From Sphagnum compactum (lineage: Eukaryota; Bryophyta; Sphagnopsida; Sphagnales), in assembly GCA_965153455.1 (NCBI GenBank), contig OZ234495.1, positions 11,032,875 through 11,096,874 of the forward strand: a stretch of DNA of 64,000 nt. Reading direction: 5' to 3'. Below are positions 13,970 to 25,459 of the stretch, one piece after another. A program made the position numbers and the translations under genes. The notes below the pieces were generated by a model that was not told the DNA's origin, searched no databases, and was given only the letters and a program-made list of their open reading frames with translations. The stretch's first letter is position 1. Each line of letters begins with the position of its first letter.

Positions 13970-14950
13970 AACAATAACAATGACAACCTGGGTGGCAAGA
14001 ACTCAAGATTGAACTAACATTTTGAACTCCTTTATGGAATCTATGTGAAAGAAAATTGGAACCAATTATGATTCAAAGGAAGGAATTGTAAACATAATCA
14101 TTGTGGACTTTGTTGTTATGACAATAAACACGTCACCTTTCTCAAAAACCCTTTTGGATTTTTTCTATGCCAAAGTTCTCCACATACATGTCCACCTTTG
14201 CAAAAGGTGCTCATGCATTTCTATATGCAATGATTTCACTCTCAATGTGACTATGGTCAAAGTTGTTCAATTTAACAAATGACAATGCAAGTAAGTATAA
14301 TTACTTGGATCTTCCAAACTTGTGTTGGCAATGTGATCAAAGGTGCCATACCAATCAAACGCCTTTGCCTCAAATGCAACGTCTCAACTTCACGATTTAA
14401 ATCATTCATTGCAACTACCATTCTACTTTCCTTGATTGCAATAATAAACATCGTGAAAAATTGGAACAAGTAGAACTTATCACAATTAATTTGGTAACAA
14501 GCAAGCCAAGTAACAATGTAAATGCACACAAAGAAATGCAACAAAACCTAAAGACAACAAGCCAAAATCACACAAGGAAGTTTTACTAAATCTAGCAAGG
14601 CAAGAATGTTGAAAGGTGAAAAAAACAATGAAAATTAGAAGGAAGGCCTCACAATAAACATTCTAGTGTAAAAGTAAAATGTAATAAATAACCCTATTCA
14701 TGGCTTGACAACTAATTAATGACATGAGTTTTAATAATGGAGCTCATGGTTCATAACAAAATATTGAACCCTAAACCTAAGGGATCAAAGTCTCTACCTA
14801 TTGGGGTCAAAATAAGGGGGTGTTCAGTGAATTTTCTACATTTTAATATTCTAAATGGGTATTCACACTTTTAGGAAATGGTATTGACCTAGGTTGAAAA
14901 TGGTGAACAAATTATTTTTGAATAAAAATATCATGCAACCAATATGAAAG
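13970..14950 (+). pseudogene. Decayed LINE ORF1 with CCHC zinc-knuckle remnant
   Basis: Translating forward with frame changes gives a collinear trace of a retroelement nucleic-acid-binding ORF. One segment reads KIGTNYDSKEGIVNIIIVDF (about 14053-14112). Another reads NYLDLPNLCWQCDQRCHT (about 14300-14354), an F/LP.LCWQC..RGH-type zinc knuckle in which the Gly before His has become Cys and the final Cys is lost. Stops and frameshifts are frequent, and a basic, Asn/Lys-rich tail follows. The pattern is that of the first ORF of plant non-LTR retrotransposons. It may belong to the same family as the ORF2 fragments at 25.5 and 46.9 kb, but this cannot be shown from the sequence. Confidence 0.5.
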
Positions 14951-15460
14951 CTTGGTTGTTTGGGGGCAAGGAGAGAATAAATAACAACATGGGTTTGAAG
15001 AATGCACTTCATGTCCACAACAAATTGTTAAACCTTATTTACTTTTTGTAAATGATTTCAAAGACTTTTATTACAATATTTAACCTTTGCAACATCTTTT
15101 TAAATTCCTGAATTAATCTTTCACAATGTATTTGATAATTGTTCTAGGGTTGATATAAAAAAAACACCCATTAATTTTCACCTCAAAATTTTCAAAATTA
15201 AATGTTTATGGTTTTCCATTTTTACTCTTCATTTCTTCTTGTTTTGTTTCACAAATATTTCATTTTTTATTTTTTTGAAAAAATGTATAATATTATTCCC
15301 GCAACCTTCCTCCCCAAAAAGCAATGTGGAATAAAAGTGAAAGATTTTAATCAAGTTCATATAATCAACAAATTTTTTTTAAAAAAATAATAATGTAATG
15401 CATAAGGTACATACACACAATGCAAGCAAACCATTTATTGGTTGCTTGGCACATTTAGTT
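14950..15460. other. AT-rich non-coding DNA
   Basis: No open frame of note and no repeat structure recognised. It may still be part of the adjacent decayed LINE. Confidence 0.4.
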
Positions 15461-15463
15461 TAA

Positions 15464-16075
15464 AAAAAGTTCGGTGGTTTTCATTGTGAAGGAAAAAAAA
15501 TGTGGTTGCCAATTCGTTTATGCCTCAAAAAAAACGAAAAAAAGAAAAAAATACATAAGAAAACCCACCTCAAGTGTGAAGAAGAAGAAGAACCATTTGG
15601 TGGCCACTAGTAGTTTCCATCGTGGAAACAAAAAACCACCTTGGTTGTGAAAGAAAAAATTCCATTGCAAAAAAAAAAAAAAAAAAACATTGTAGGCACT
15701 AATTGGTTTCAATTGCAAAGAAAAAAAAATCATCCAAAAAACAAAACACGCCTAATGGCCACTAGGTGGTTTCAATTGTGAATAATTAAATTTAAATAAA
15801 TTTATAAATAAAAAATTTTAAAAAAAAAAAAACCCCACTTGGTGACCACAAGGTGGTTTTGGTGGCAAAAAAGAAAAATAAAATTGTACAAAAAAATTAA
15901 CATGGTGACCACCATATGGTTAGGGTCTCAAAGAAAAAAATCATTCTCTTTACCAAATAAACCACTTGGTGACCACACAATCACAAAGAAAAAAAGTTAT
16001 ATCACTAAAAAGAATGAAAGAGGAAAAAAACCACTTGTGACCACTGGGTTGTTTTGGGTGAAGAAGAAAAACTTT
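15464..16075. repeat. Minisatellite with a near-palindromic core (CCACTTGGTGGCCACTAGGTGG)
   Basis: About eight diverged copies, roughly 50-90 bp apart, start near 15464, 15587, 15640, 15688, 15752, 15834, 15901, 15960 and 16031. Each has a core close to CACTTGGTGACCACNAGGTG followed by GGTTT and an A-rich spacer. The core is close to its own reverse complement (CCACYTNGTGGCCACNAGGTGG). A-tracts of up to 19 bases lie between units. Open frames here merely read through the repeats. Confidence 0.6.
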
Positions 16076-16214
16076 CAGTTGCAAATGGATTAAAAAACTA
16101 AAAAAAAACTAAACTAAACTAAATCAGCAAAGAAAAGAATTTTAGTTAGTTATTTAATTATTATATATTTAAAATTATCATTTTTTAAATGAATGAAAGT
16201 TATAAGGCATACCA

Positions 16215-16310
16215 CACATTTATATTTATATGGTTAGTGAGACTTGAACTTTACGTATACGAGTTGTTGGTAACCCGTGGCTACGCCACTCCAGCCACCC
16301 CCAAGAAAAG
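16215..16310 (-). mobile_element. tRNA-derived SINE head (minus strand)
   Basis: Read on the minus strand, a box-A-like TGGCGTAGCCACGGG (16274-16288) is followed by a box-B-like GTTCAAGTC (16241-16249). The spacing is close to that of a tRNA-type RNA polymerase III promoter. The box-A segment contains a perfect 5-bp stem with a 3-base loop (GTGGC-TAC-GCCAC, 16277-16289). The element boundaries and target duplications are not resolved. Confidence 0.45.
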
Positions 16311-16332
16311 GAGGGAGGACCCAAACAAAACG

Positions 16333-16520
16333 AAAAAAAAAAAAAAAAAAAAAAACACCTCCCTTCACTCCCCCGTCCGGTCCTTTCCCGCCCGTCCCCC
16401 CCCTGCTGGCCCCCCCCCCCCCACCTGTGCTGCCCCCTCCCCCTTGCTGGCCCGCCCCACCCCTGCTGCCCCCCCTGCTGCCGCTCAGTAACTTCCTAAC
16501 TGCCGCTCAGTAAAAAGTAA
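16333..16520. repeat. Poly(A) tract followed by C-rich low-complexity DNA
   Basis: A run of about 22 A is followed by a C-rich tract, including a run of about 14 C near 16410-16422 and repeated CCTGCTG(GC)CCC words. A short direct repeat TAACTTCCTAACTGCCGCTCAGTAA-like segment follows at about 16485-16515. Proline-rich open frames here are compositional artefacts. Confidence 0.6.
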
Positions 16521-19460
16521 CTTAGGTAAATTAGGTAACTTCGAAAAGGTAAAAACGGACAGACGGACGCACGCACAGACACCATGTTTGTAATTATATA
16601 TAAGATGATATGGAATAAATTGTAGTTTTACTAACTACCCTCCTTACTATATTTCATAAAATGAGAGATAAATTAAATTATAATGCACATTTCTATTTAA
16701 GATTGATGAAAGTTCAACTTTGGGGGCAAATGAAATGAGACTAAATATAATGCTATTAACACCATTTTATGTTCCATTTCCTAAAATAACATGTAAAGTA
16801 TTTTCTTATCACCACATTTAGCATATCTTCTTCAATATTTTGTCTTTTTGAAAGATCTGCATGAACAAAAAAAATTTCAAGAATCCCACTAGCCCTCCAT
16901 ACCCTCCAAAAAGAACCATGAACCTCTTAAGTGCATATTGGTTCATCTCGTTGGTTGAACACAATTTCTATTTTGAATATATACTCAAACCCCTTACTTA
17001 AGAACAACCCCTTTGGAGAAGGGAAGAAATTATATACCCAACCCTCCCCGTCCCTTCTCACTAAATTTCCACTTAATAATCTTATTCCACCCCACTTCAC
17101 CTTACCCGACTTAAAAAAAAAGACAAAACTTACACTTATACTTGTATTATACTTAAAAGGTCATATAGGGATTTTGAAGTTTTTATCAAATATTAGGAAA
17201 TAATCCAAAAGAAAGAATAAAGGGGAACCTTGGTATTGGTGATGCTGTTAAAAACAAGAAGTGACCTAGTTTTAGTGGATGGCATGTCCTCAAGGAAGGG
17301 ATTATAACCAAAAGCAAGCTTGACTCCCATGCCTTGATCTAGCATAGAAAAAGCCAACAATTTTTGTAATTCAATTGAAACCCATTGCTTAATGGAATTG
17401 GTAATGATTGAGAAAAGGATTTGCAGGTTTATTTACCAATGTTTTACTAACAGAAAAAACTCCAAAAAGTTGTTAACATATTTCTTTATGCATGCATTCA
17501 AAAATCTTCCACTGCCAAAGGAACGAACAGGACCTGGGAATGTCAGTATCAATAATTTGTTTCCTTTCTGCATGATATCTTTGTAATTGTTACTTTTTGC
17601 ATGGATACTAAACATGGGAGTATGGAAACTTCAGTAACACAGCCATTTTAGAAGACATAATATTAACACCTTTGGAGCAAGTGAAGTTTTTGGTGAAGGA
17701 AGGATATTGTGTGGAACTTGAAATACAACTTCTCAAAATAGTATCATGTATTGAAAATATACAAAATAGTATCATGTGCCCCATGTTTGTCACCGCAGGC
17801 ACACTACACAAGGTTAATAGTTAATACCCGTGGGGTTGATGGGTCAGCTACAACAAATTATGGTGGTTCAACAAATCACTAATGTGATAACTTTCTAGTG
17901 TTATGTGAAAAATGTGGTGGAACAAATTGTGATACAAAAAAACATAAGCAACCTTCATGTTAACTAAGTTTAGTTGCTATGATCAATATAAGAAGAGATG
18001 CAATTTGATAAATGACATAGGATGCATAAAAACGGATTTTGGATTGAACTGTGTTGTTGCAAAAACTGACATTAGGTTTTGAAGATGATCCAACCTCTAA
18101 ATTATGAATAACGTGGGTTAGGTGGGACAGAGAAATGCCTGCTACCCTTTACTGTTCTTAAAAACTAGGGCTGTTTAAGTCAATTGAAATTATTTTTGGG
18201 CAAGATGATCACGCTAGATCAAGGGAGATAGAAAGGAACTTCTAGCAAAAGCTTGTGCTTGAAAAGCTTTGTTCAATTACAAGTTTTTCCAATCCCTCCT
18301 CCAACTTCAAAATAATCTAGTATAATAAAAGTTGAGTCTCTTATGCCCCTATGGTCCCTAACATGGAGGACAATTGTGGAAGCATTCTTCAAACTGGCAT
18401 GTTGTCATGTGAGACGGGTCTTTTTCCAATCAATCTGCTATAATGAAAAAATCATGCTATGCTTTTCCCTATGTGATAGCTAGGGACTTGCGAATTTTAA
18501 GTAAAGATTCTAAAACATCTAGGTTAAATAAACCCTAAGCCTAAGCTCACATAAAAGGGGGAAATTTGGCACATATGTTGAAAGGTAATTATATTTGAAT
18601 GATATTAGCTGAAAAATTGACACAGAACATGACATCAACAGGGCTGATAAAGTTGACAATGTGATAATTTTTAAGTTTGGATACCAATTAGAAATATGAA
18701 TGAATAACATTTACTTACCACAAGATAAAAGAGTATGCAATCACAGTGCTTTCAAATGTATCACTTTGTTCTCATATACCTAGTAGTAGTACCCTAGTGT
18801 GTACAACGCCACCAATTTATGGCTATGCATGCCCACCAAAGCATGAGCTAAAGCAAGTTCAAAGTGTCTTCCTTAGATCAAAGAGAAAACTCAAGCAAGG
18901 GCTAAGGAAGCTTCAACAATTCAGGGGTACCTTGGCATGATTGTATTAGAGTGGCCATGGACTTTGCATGCTTGTGTCACCATTACCATCCCGGTCTCAA
19001 AGGTGCAGTCTTTTCCAAATGGGATCAAAAGAGTAGGAGAAGCACTTGCCAAACCTATAAACACAAAACAGACTGCCCATGTCTACTGTTCACTTCTATA
19101 AGAATTCAACTCATCTATGGACCTTTGCAAAGGGGCACCATAGACAATGTGTTAGATGATTTCCTTAAGTAAAGGAATTCCATCACCATCCAGCACCTAT
19201 ATAGCATGTTATGACATGATACATTAAAACTTACATTTAGTTGATGAAAACACCAAGTATCTTATTACTTATGCCCAGGACATTTGGTGTCAAAATTGGT
19301 GGTTAGGTAAATCCAAAAACGGTACAACATATCTGTTAAGAATATTCTTACATTTCTTACAATATTGCATGATTGCATAAAGCACCAGGCAGGTTGCTGT
19401 AGTATTGTTGGAGGGCGCCTTACTGCATGGAATTTCTCCTCAGCAAAGGGTAGACATTTT
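16520..19460. other. Non-coding DNA, nothing recognised
   Basis: Base composition rises slightly towards 18.7-19.4 kb, but no open frame shows a domain, consistent codon bias or splice structure. Short frames at 18746-18940 and 18951-19172 are unsupported. Confidence 0.45.
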
Positions 19461-19465
19461 GAAAA

Positions 19466-19712
19466 GTATAATGCCCGCTCCTGTGCCCGTTTCAATTTTC
19501 AAAATGCCTGCTTTTGTTTGTTTCTTGTGATCCCCAGCAGATACCTGGTATTGCAAGAATTTTTTTTCAAAAATCTGTCCGGTGCTTTACACTTAGTAAA
19601 GCCCTTGGCTGCAAGCTTTACTGGAATCAGCTGCGCCTTGGCTCCAAGTCACATGGGCCCTTATTCTGGTAAAGCCTTCGGCCTCAGGCTTTACACATTA
19701 GGAGGCAATAAA
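19466..19712. repeat. Multi-hairpin dispersed element, copy a
   Basis: Several perfect stems lie close together: GCTTTAC (19584-19590) with GTAAAGC (19596-19602), and GTAAAGCCT (19669-19677) with AGGCTTTAC (19686-19694). The words GGTGCTTTACA and GGGCCCTTATTC (19655-19666) recur in other copies. The first is near 32286. The second is inverted at 50636-50647, next to the same AAAGCCT/AGGCTTT stem. No coding capacity. The class is unknown. Confidence 0.5.
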
Positions 19713-19779
19713 GCACAGCTGCAACATCCATCCAGGCGTTCCCTACATACTCCTGTTAAAAAGCGGGGGTGAATATTTA

Positions 19780-20250
19780 GCAAGCCGCTAATATGCACCC
19801 AGCTGCAAGAATTGAGAGGGAGAATGGGGACTTGTGGCCGACTCTGCGGCAGGACCCCTGCTGTTCACGCGAACGAACGGGTCAACGGATTCTGGTGAGA
19901 AGACGAGCCTGATGAGGGTGCACGTAGCAGAATCGGCAGTTGACAGTCCGTTCTGTCAAGACACTACTGGCAGAATCGGTTGACAGTCGATTCTGTAGTA
20001 CGTTGAACTTAAGAGATTTAGGGTTTAGGATCCCGACTGCCTCTCAAAGCAGAAGCCGCAATTTGCTGGCGATTCTGCAGGGCAGCAGTGCCCGGCTCCT
20101 AGAAACCGATTCTTTTAATGCCAGGGAACAGGCTCCGGGTGGCCGATTCTGCCAAGTAAGGCCTCACCGGGTGATCCTTAACCTCGGTTGGACTGTGGAA
20201 ATCCTGACAAAACTGGAGCGGAGATTTATGTCTGTTTAGAAAAGAGAGTT
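19780..20250. other. GC-rich island with repeated GATTCTG motif and a telo-box
   Basis: Clearly richer in GC and CpG than its surroundings. The motif GGCAGAATCGG or its complement CCGATTCTGCC, with near variants, occurs about seven times in both orientations between about 19878 and 20150. TTTAGGGTTTAGG (about 20017-20029) matches the plant telo-box often found near transcription starts. No ATG-initiated gene with splice support was found. It could be a promoter or first exon of an unrecognised gene, or repeat DNA. Confidence 0.4.
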
Positions 20251-20319
20251 TTAAAAATATTCACAGACCTAGTGAGTCAGGGCTTGAGTGAACCAGAGCC
20301 GTGACTGCACCATTCCCAT

Positions 20320-20890
20320 TTTGGATGGAGGGCAATTCATCCAGTGACTTTGGATTGGCCAACCACCTCCAACAGTTTCATTTTGGGCGGGTTTAAAAAA
20401 AAATCTCCTATTTTTTTACCTTTTTTTTTTTCCAAACCCGTCAACCCCATTCTAGGACATGCAACACCTTTTCCTCTTCCCCTTCCTACATTTTTGGTGG
20501 GCCCAACACTTCAGTGTCAAGTGTCTCTAGGAGCAACATGCACAACTCCATCTCTAGCACCATCGCTCATTCCAGTGTGTGCTCCAATGTGCCATTGTCA
20601 TCACTTGTCCTAACGTGAGTTCCATTGTGCCATCGCCATCACTTTTGTCTCCAAGTACACTCTACACCCTACCCCCTTTTTTCAGTTTTTTATTAACACT
20701 TTGCATTGTGTTGTAGAAGAGGACAACGAACAGTTGTTTGTTGTCATCTTCCTTTTTGTGTTGCCTTGGTACAAAAGACAATGATGAGTAGTTGCACTAC
20801 TAATTGTCATCTTCTTTGTGTTGCTAAAAGGGTTTTGATATGCAATATCCTCATCATTTAAAAAAGATGGGGTGTAATACCCTCATCATG
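20320..20890. repeat. Local direct repeats
   Basis: Two imperfect copies of a segment with the core TGTGCCATTGTCATCACTT lie about 40 bp apart (near 20588 and 20630). Two further copies of TTGTCATCTTC..TTTGTGTTGC lie near 20742 and 20806. No gene was seen. Confidence 0.4.
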
Positions 20891-20924
20891 TTTATGTTAA
20901 ACCCATTGAATTTATTTGTAGATT

Positions 20925-21480
20925 CGGTTCCAAACCCAGATCCTTCGCCTCAAGAGGTTTCTCCTCCAATGCAAGATGAACATGAAAATGCAATGGAAGA
21001 GAATGAATGGGTTCATGAAGGTTCAAGAGGGTGTTGTAAGGTGAATTCATGTACTAGTTCTTATGCAACCAAGTGGTTGTTTCATAAACATTTGGACTAA
21101 ACACATGGCCTCTAGATGCAACTAAGTAGATTTGGGCATCCATCTACTCGTCCCAAGGGTCTTAGGCGACAAGAACACACTTCTATGAATGTTTGTACTT
21201 TGAACGACCTGCATGCAAGGGAAAATGCAATGAGAAGAAGGCTTTTGATTGAGTAAAAAAAAATCGAAATTTAAATGGGATGAACTTCAAACCCAAGCGC
21301 AAACAAATGTAAAAGGTATGGCAACCCTTGTTGGTATGTTTAACCTCCAACTTTTTGTTGGGCATCATTGGCATTCTAGCATGGGGGGTGGGGTTCATCC
21401 CACAAAGTGCATGGATGTGGCTTGAAAAAGATGACAACCTTGTTGAGGCAATTTGAATAAACATAGTTGCCTATGCAAAA
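20925..21480 (+). pseudogene. Broken ORF with a C2H2-like zinc finger, probably transposon-derived
   Basis: One frame stays collinear despite stops. It has an acidic lead (PNPDPSPQEVSPPMQDEHEN), then a finger-like segment near 21033-21107 with Cys-x4-Cys and two downstream His (CKVNSC, FHKHLD, THG). Next come a GHPSTRPKGLRRQEHTSMN segment (about 21133-21189) and an Ala/Arg/Lys-rich helix. Stops interrupt it at least five times. R2-type LINEs carry N-terminal C2H2 fingers, so this may be the front of a LINE ORF related to the RLE-type fragments at 25.5 and 46.9 kb. That link is inference only. Confidence 0.45.
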
Positions 21481-22055
21481 CCTTCCAAAGTTGCATGGGT
21501 GCTTGAAATTGGACATTGGAATCCATTAAATTTAATCGAACATAAGCAATGAATACAATTTCAAAGTATCATGATTCAAAAATATTCATGGATGGTATGT
21601 TTGCGTATTTTATTTTATTTTTTTATTAACATTATTTGCATATTTTAATTGGAATCTAATTTGTTTTAACATTTTTTTATGGTAGGCTTTTAGGCACAAC
21701 AAAAGAGGTTTTTGTGGCCAATGCAATTTGACTTGTGCTTGAACATCGTCAATTGTTCACTCATCATCTGTAACAAAAGATGCAGTAACTACAACAAACT
21801 ATTGCACCAATATGAACATTACATTTAGTTCATCCTCCTCAAATGAATAATCATAAATATGTCATTGTAGTTGAACTTTTTGTGAGGCTTTAATGCATGT
21901 ACCTACCATTTTTGTATCGATCCATTATAACTTAACTTGGCATGATATCTTTTTGTCACCATCAATTTTGTAGTGTGGTTACTTCAACATTTTTGTATCA
22001 ATCCACTTATTTTTATTTTGAAATCTAATTTTGGGATCACTTTATGCCGTGTTGC
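21480..22055. other. AT-rich non-coding DNA
   Basis: No feature recognised. It may be the continuing, decayed body of the preceding element. Confidence 0.35.
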
Positions 22056-22059
22056 ACAC

Positions 22060-22367
22060 AATACCCCCACCACCGCAAATGGATTACATTTACCATAAAC
22101 CAAATGAACAATAATTTCATTTAATAGGGTTAACATATTTTGTGGCCATGCTAAAACATTTAAACAATACTTTCATGAATGCAAGTTGAAGGTCATTATT
22201 AAAATGACAGACTACGCAATACTCTCATTATTCTTATCATGAAACACCTGGCACCTGCACCATAACCTTCAGGAAAAAAATGTACTATAATACTTTTATA
22301 TAATTATATTGCATGCATTCATGAAATGACCCCTTAGTGCAAAGACTGGTTTGTCTATGGGGGTATT
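22060..22367. mobile_element. Possible small MITE bounded by AATACCCCC / GGGGGTATT
   Basis: AATACCCCC (22060-22068) and its exact complement GGGGGTATT (22359-22367) bound 308 bp of non-coding DNA. The flanks also pair partially. Target duplications are not evident. The inverted repeat is short, so chance is not excluded. Confidence 0.3.
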
Positions 22368-22593
22368 ACAAACTCTTGATCTTTTATTGTCAATGGTTTG
22401 GGTTTTCCATAAAGCCCCTCAAATTGCAATACCCACATCGTCAACTAACCCATGTTCATATTACATTACCCTCATTTAAACCTTTGCCTAATATCCGCTT
22501 CAAATAAACTTGGGGGACATTGGGTTTAAGGTAACCTTTTTGCTAGCATTTATATTATTTTCATGGAATATTTTAAAGGTGAATTTATGTATT

Positions 22594-22619
22594 CACACAC
22601 ACACACACACACACACACA
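22594..22619. repeat. (CA)n microsatellite
   Basis: About 13 uninterrupted CA dinucleotides in an AT-rich context. Confidence 0.9.
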
Positions 22620-22639
22620 TATAAATAGGTTCAATTTTT

Positions 22640-23840
22640 TAAATTTTTTTTCACCTATTAAAGGAGAGGAAAATGAAGGTGACTCCATGGCAAAGGTATG
22701 AATGATATAAACCTTCCCATTTGTTTTATTAAGGGTTGGGGTCCCCGCCCCCAAATTAGGTTTAAAACACAAGTTTTATTGGTACTTATATAAAATTGTT
22801 TCATATTTTTATTAAAATTATATGTCCAATGTTTATCGTTTATACACAATTTAGGGTTATGAAAAAGTAATTCTAAAATTAGGTTTAACACCTAGTTGTA
22901 AAACAATTGTTAAATTTTAACATTAAAGTTATGCAACCAATTTTTTTTTGTGTTTATTTATTTGAGGGTCAATATAAAGATTTTTTTGTTGCATAAATAG
23001 GTTTTAATTCAACATGTGAAGGTTCATTTGTATAGGTCTACTTAGTTTTTCAAATTTAAGCCTATGCATCCATTAGGTTGTAATGTCTACATAATTTATG
23101 GTTTATGTAAACAAAATTTACAAATTAAGTTAAGGGTTTTTTGGTCATTTGTACTAAATTGTTTAATATCTAGACGAAGGTTAAGGTTCCATTATTTTAA
23201 ATGTTTACATAATTTAGGGTTGATGCAATCAATTGTGTAGGAATTTTGTTGACCTAAACTTGGACATTTGTATTAGATGTTGACAATGTGGGTATTATAG
23301 TTTCTCGAACTTTCTAGTTGCCTTAACCTAGGTGGTGGATAAGAAAGTCTTTGCAATACTTGCATCTTGCAACCTTTCTATGATTTAAATATAATTGGTA
23401 GCAAAAATGATATGGGAATTGTAAAGACTTGGGTTATTTGTATTTGAATTCTATAATAAGTGGTGCCCCATCTCAACATGAGGGTACTATGGAAACTTAG
23501 TCCATTGTCATTCAAGTTTCATCACATCATGATTGGTCCAATGTATGTAATACCTTTAGCCATAGTTTTGCCATTGTGATGAGAAATACTTATAAATAAA
23601 TAAAATGGAATAAAACTATGCAATATTTGCATTTGAAGCATAAAATCCTGCCTGGATTTCTTATGTTTCAAGCAATACCCAAATGTTGCACATAAAATAT
23701 CCATCATTAATGATAAAAAAAATAAGACAACAATTTTGAATTTTGTTATAATTAAAAGAAAAAATTTAGATTCATGATTTTGGAAAAAAATATATATATT
23801 ATATAATAAAAAAGGCAATAAAATTGTAGAAGGAGAAATA
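22640..23840. other. AT-rich non-coding DNA
   Basis: No gene or structured repeat recognised. Confidence 0.45.
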
Positions 23841-23844
23841 AATT

Positions 23845-24325
23845 TAGCCAAAAGATAAAAATTTAACCAAAAAGAGATATAGGTTTTGCCAAGAGAGAAT
23901 TTTTTTGCAAAGATGAAATATAAGTTTAGCCAAGAAAAGATATAAGTTTTGTGAAGAGATAAAAATTTGTTGGCCAAGTAAGATAGAAGTTTAACCAAGA
24001 AGAGATAAAAGTTTAACTAAGAAGATATATAAATTTAGCCAAAAAGAAATATAAGTTTTGCTAAGAGATAGAAGTTTAGCCAAGAAGAGACATAGGTTTT
24101 GCTAAGAGATAAAAGTTTAACTAAGAAAAGATAAAAGTTTTGCCAAAAGATAGAAATTTAACCAAGAAGAGATGAAAGTTTTGCCATGAAATAGAAATTT
24201 AGCCAAGAAGATATAAGAGTTTTGCCAAAAGATGAAAGTTTTGCCAAGAAAAGATAGGAGTTTTGCCATGAGATAAAACTTTAGCCCGAAATAAATATAT
24301 GTTTTGTCAAAAAATAAAAGGTAGG
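23845..24325. repeat. Satellite-like array of two alternating ~20-22-bp monomers
   Basis: Monomer A is close to AAGTTTAGCCAAGAAGAGAT and monomer B is close to AAGTTTTGCCAAGAGATAG. They alternate for about 480 bp with moderate divergence, giving a higher-order unit of about 42 bp. The 158-codon minus-strand open frame at 23522-23998 reads through part of the array and is not a gene. Confidence 0.75.
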
Positions 24326-24445
24326 TAAGGGATTAGTTGTTAGTTCGTAAGTAGGGCTAAGATGTAGGTCAGTAGGGTAGTTAGGTGGTAGGGTAGCTAG
24401 GTGGTAGGGTAGTATGGAGGTTAGGGTTGGGAAAAAATTAGCAAT
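24326..24445 (+). repeat. G-rich short tandem repeat (GGTAGGGTAGCTAGGT)n
   Basis: About two and a half copies of a 16-bp unit, within a wider tract of GGTAGG and TTAGGG words, directly follow the satellite. GGG runs are separated by more than seven bases, so a canonical G-quadruplex is unlikely. Confidence 0.55.
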
Positions 24446-24449
24446 GAAA

Positions 24450-25455
24450 AAAATTGACCAAAGGTTAATAACTAAAAACAATTGACTGTAGTAGAATGTT
24501 GGTTAACATAAGGTAAAAAGTCAAATGAAAAACATAGCCCATCTTATGGACATAGTGGCCAACTTGTGTAGTCATGGGGACTAGTTCATTATGGTCGTCA
24601 GTAAGCTAATAGTTGATTCCCTTTATGCCTTCTGTGATCATGTGTAGGGTAATATTGGGGAGTTCTGGAAGTAAATGTCCCTCATGAGGCATAACCAAAA
24701 GCCATTTACTTTTAGAAGTCCCTCGCACTAAGGGCGATACCAAGTGTAAAGATCCACATAAAAATTTTTATTAAAAAATTCCCTTGATACCTTGTGGGTA
24801 CCCACATACCTATTGAATATCGTAGAAGAAAAAAATGCATGACATTTCATAAAATAGAATTTTCGTGCCTACAAGGCGTTTCATTTTCCAAATTGCCCTT
24901 CAAGATTTTTAGCTCTATAAGCATATATCCAAATATACTAAGAAAAATCTTGGAGGTTTTTAAGTGTTGCACAAATGAGGTTGAAGTCCTAGCTCCATGA
25001 GATTTGCCATGAGGTTATTGAAGAAGAACATTGGATAACCTATATGTCCAATATGAGAGATGTGTATGAAGTTTGAAGCTTTGACTTACATTATCTTATT
25101 TTGCAAGAAATTGTAAACATGTTCTTGGGAACATATTCATTTGGCTGGATAGTGTGAAATATGTTGCATGGTGAAGTATATGTGCTTAAAGACAGTTTCA
25201 ATCCAGATTTGCAGTTGGGTTAATCCAATCCACAAGTGATAGAATAATTTAATGTTAATTTCCATTCAACATTTTTGCATGCATGTGAATTATTTAAAAG
25301 TTCAAAAGAAAATTTCCAAGTTTTTATCTTTTGAAACACAACGGCAGACCCAACTTGACAAGCTAGGTTAGATTATAACATCAACCCACCAGTGGGGAAT
25401 TTGGAAAAATTTAAAAGTAGTTTGAAAATTGGCCAATTTGTGTGATAGTTCATCA
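24450..25455. other. Non-coding DNA
   Basis: No gene recognised. Nothing beyond ordinary AT-rich sequence was seen. Confidence 0.4.
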
Positions 25456-25459
25456 AAGA

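Noticed and set aside
16189-16513. Proline-rich open frames
   Set aside because: They are produced by the C-rich low-complexity tract and the poly(A) run.
23522-23998. 158-codon minus-strand open frame
   Set aside because: Much of it reads through the 20-22-bp satellite, which explains both its length and its repetitive peptide.
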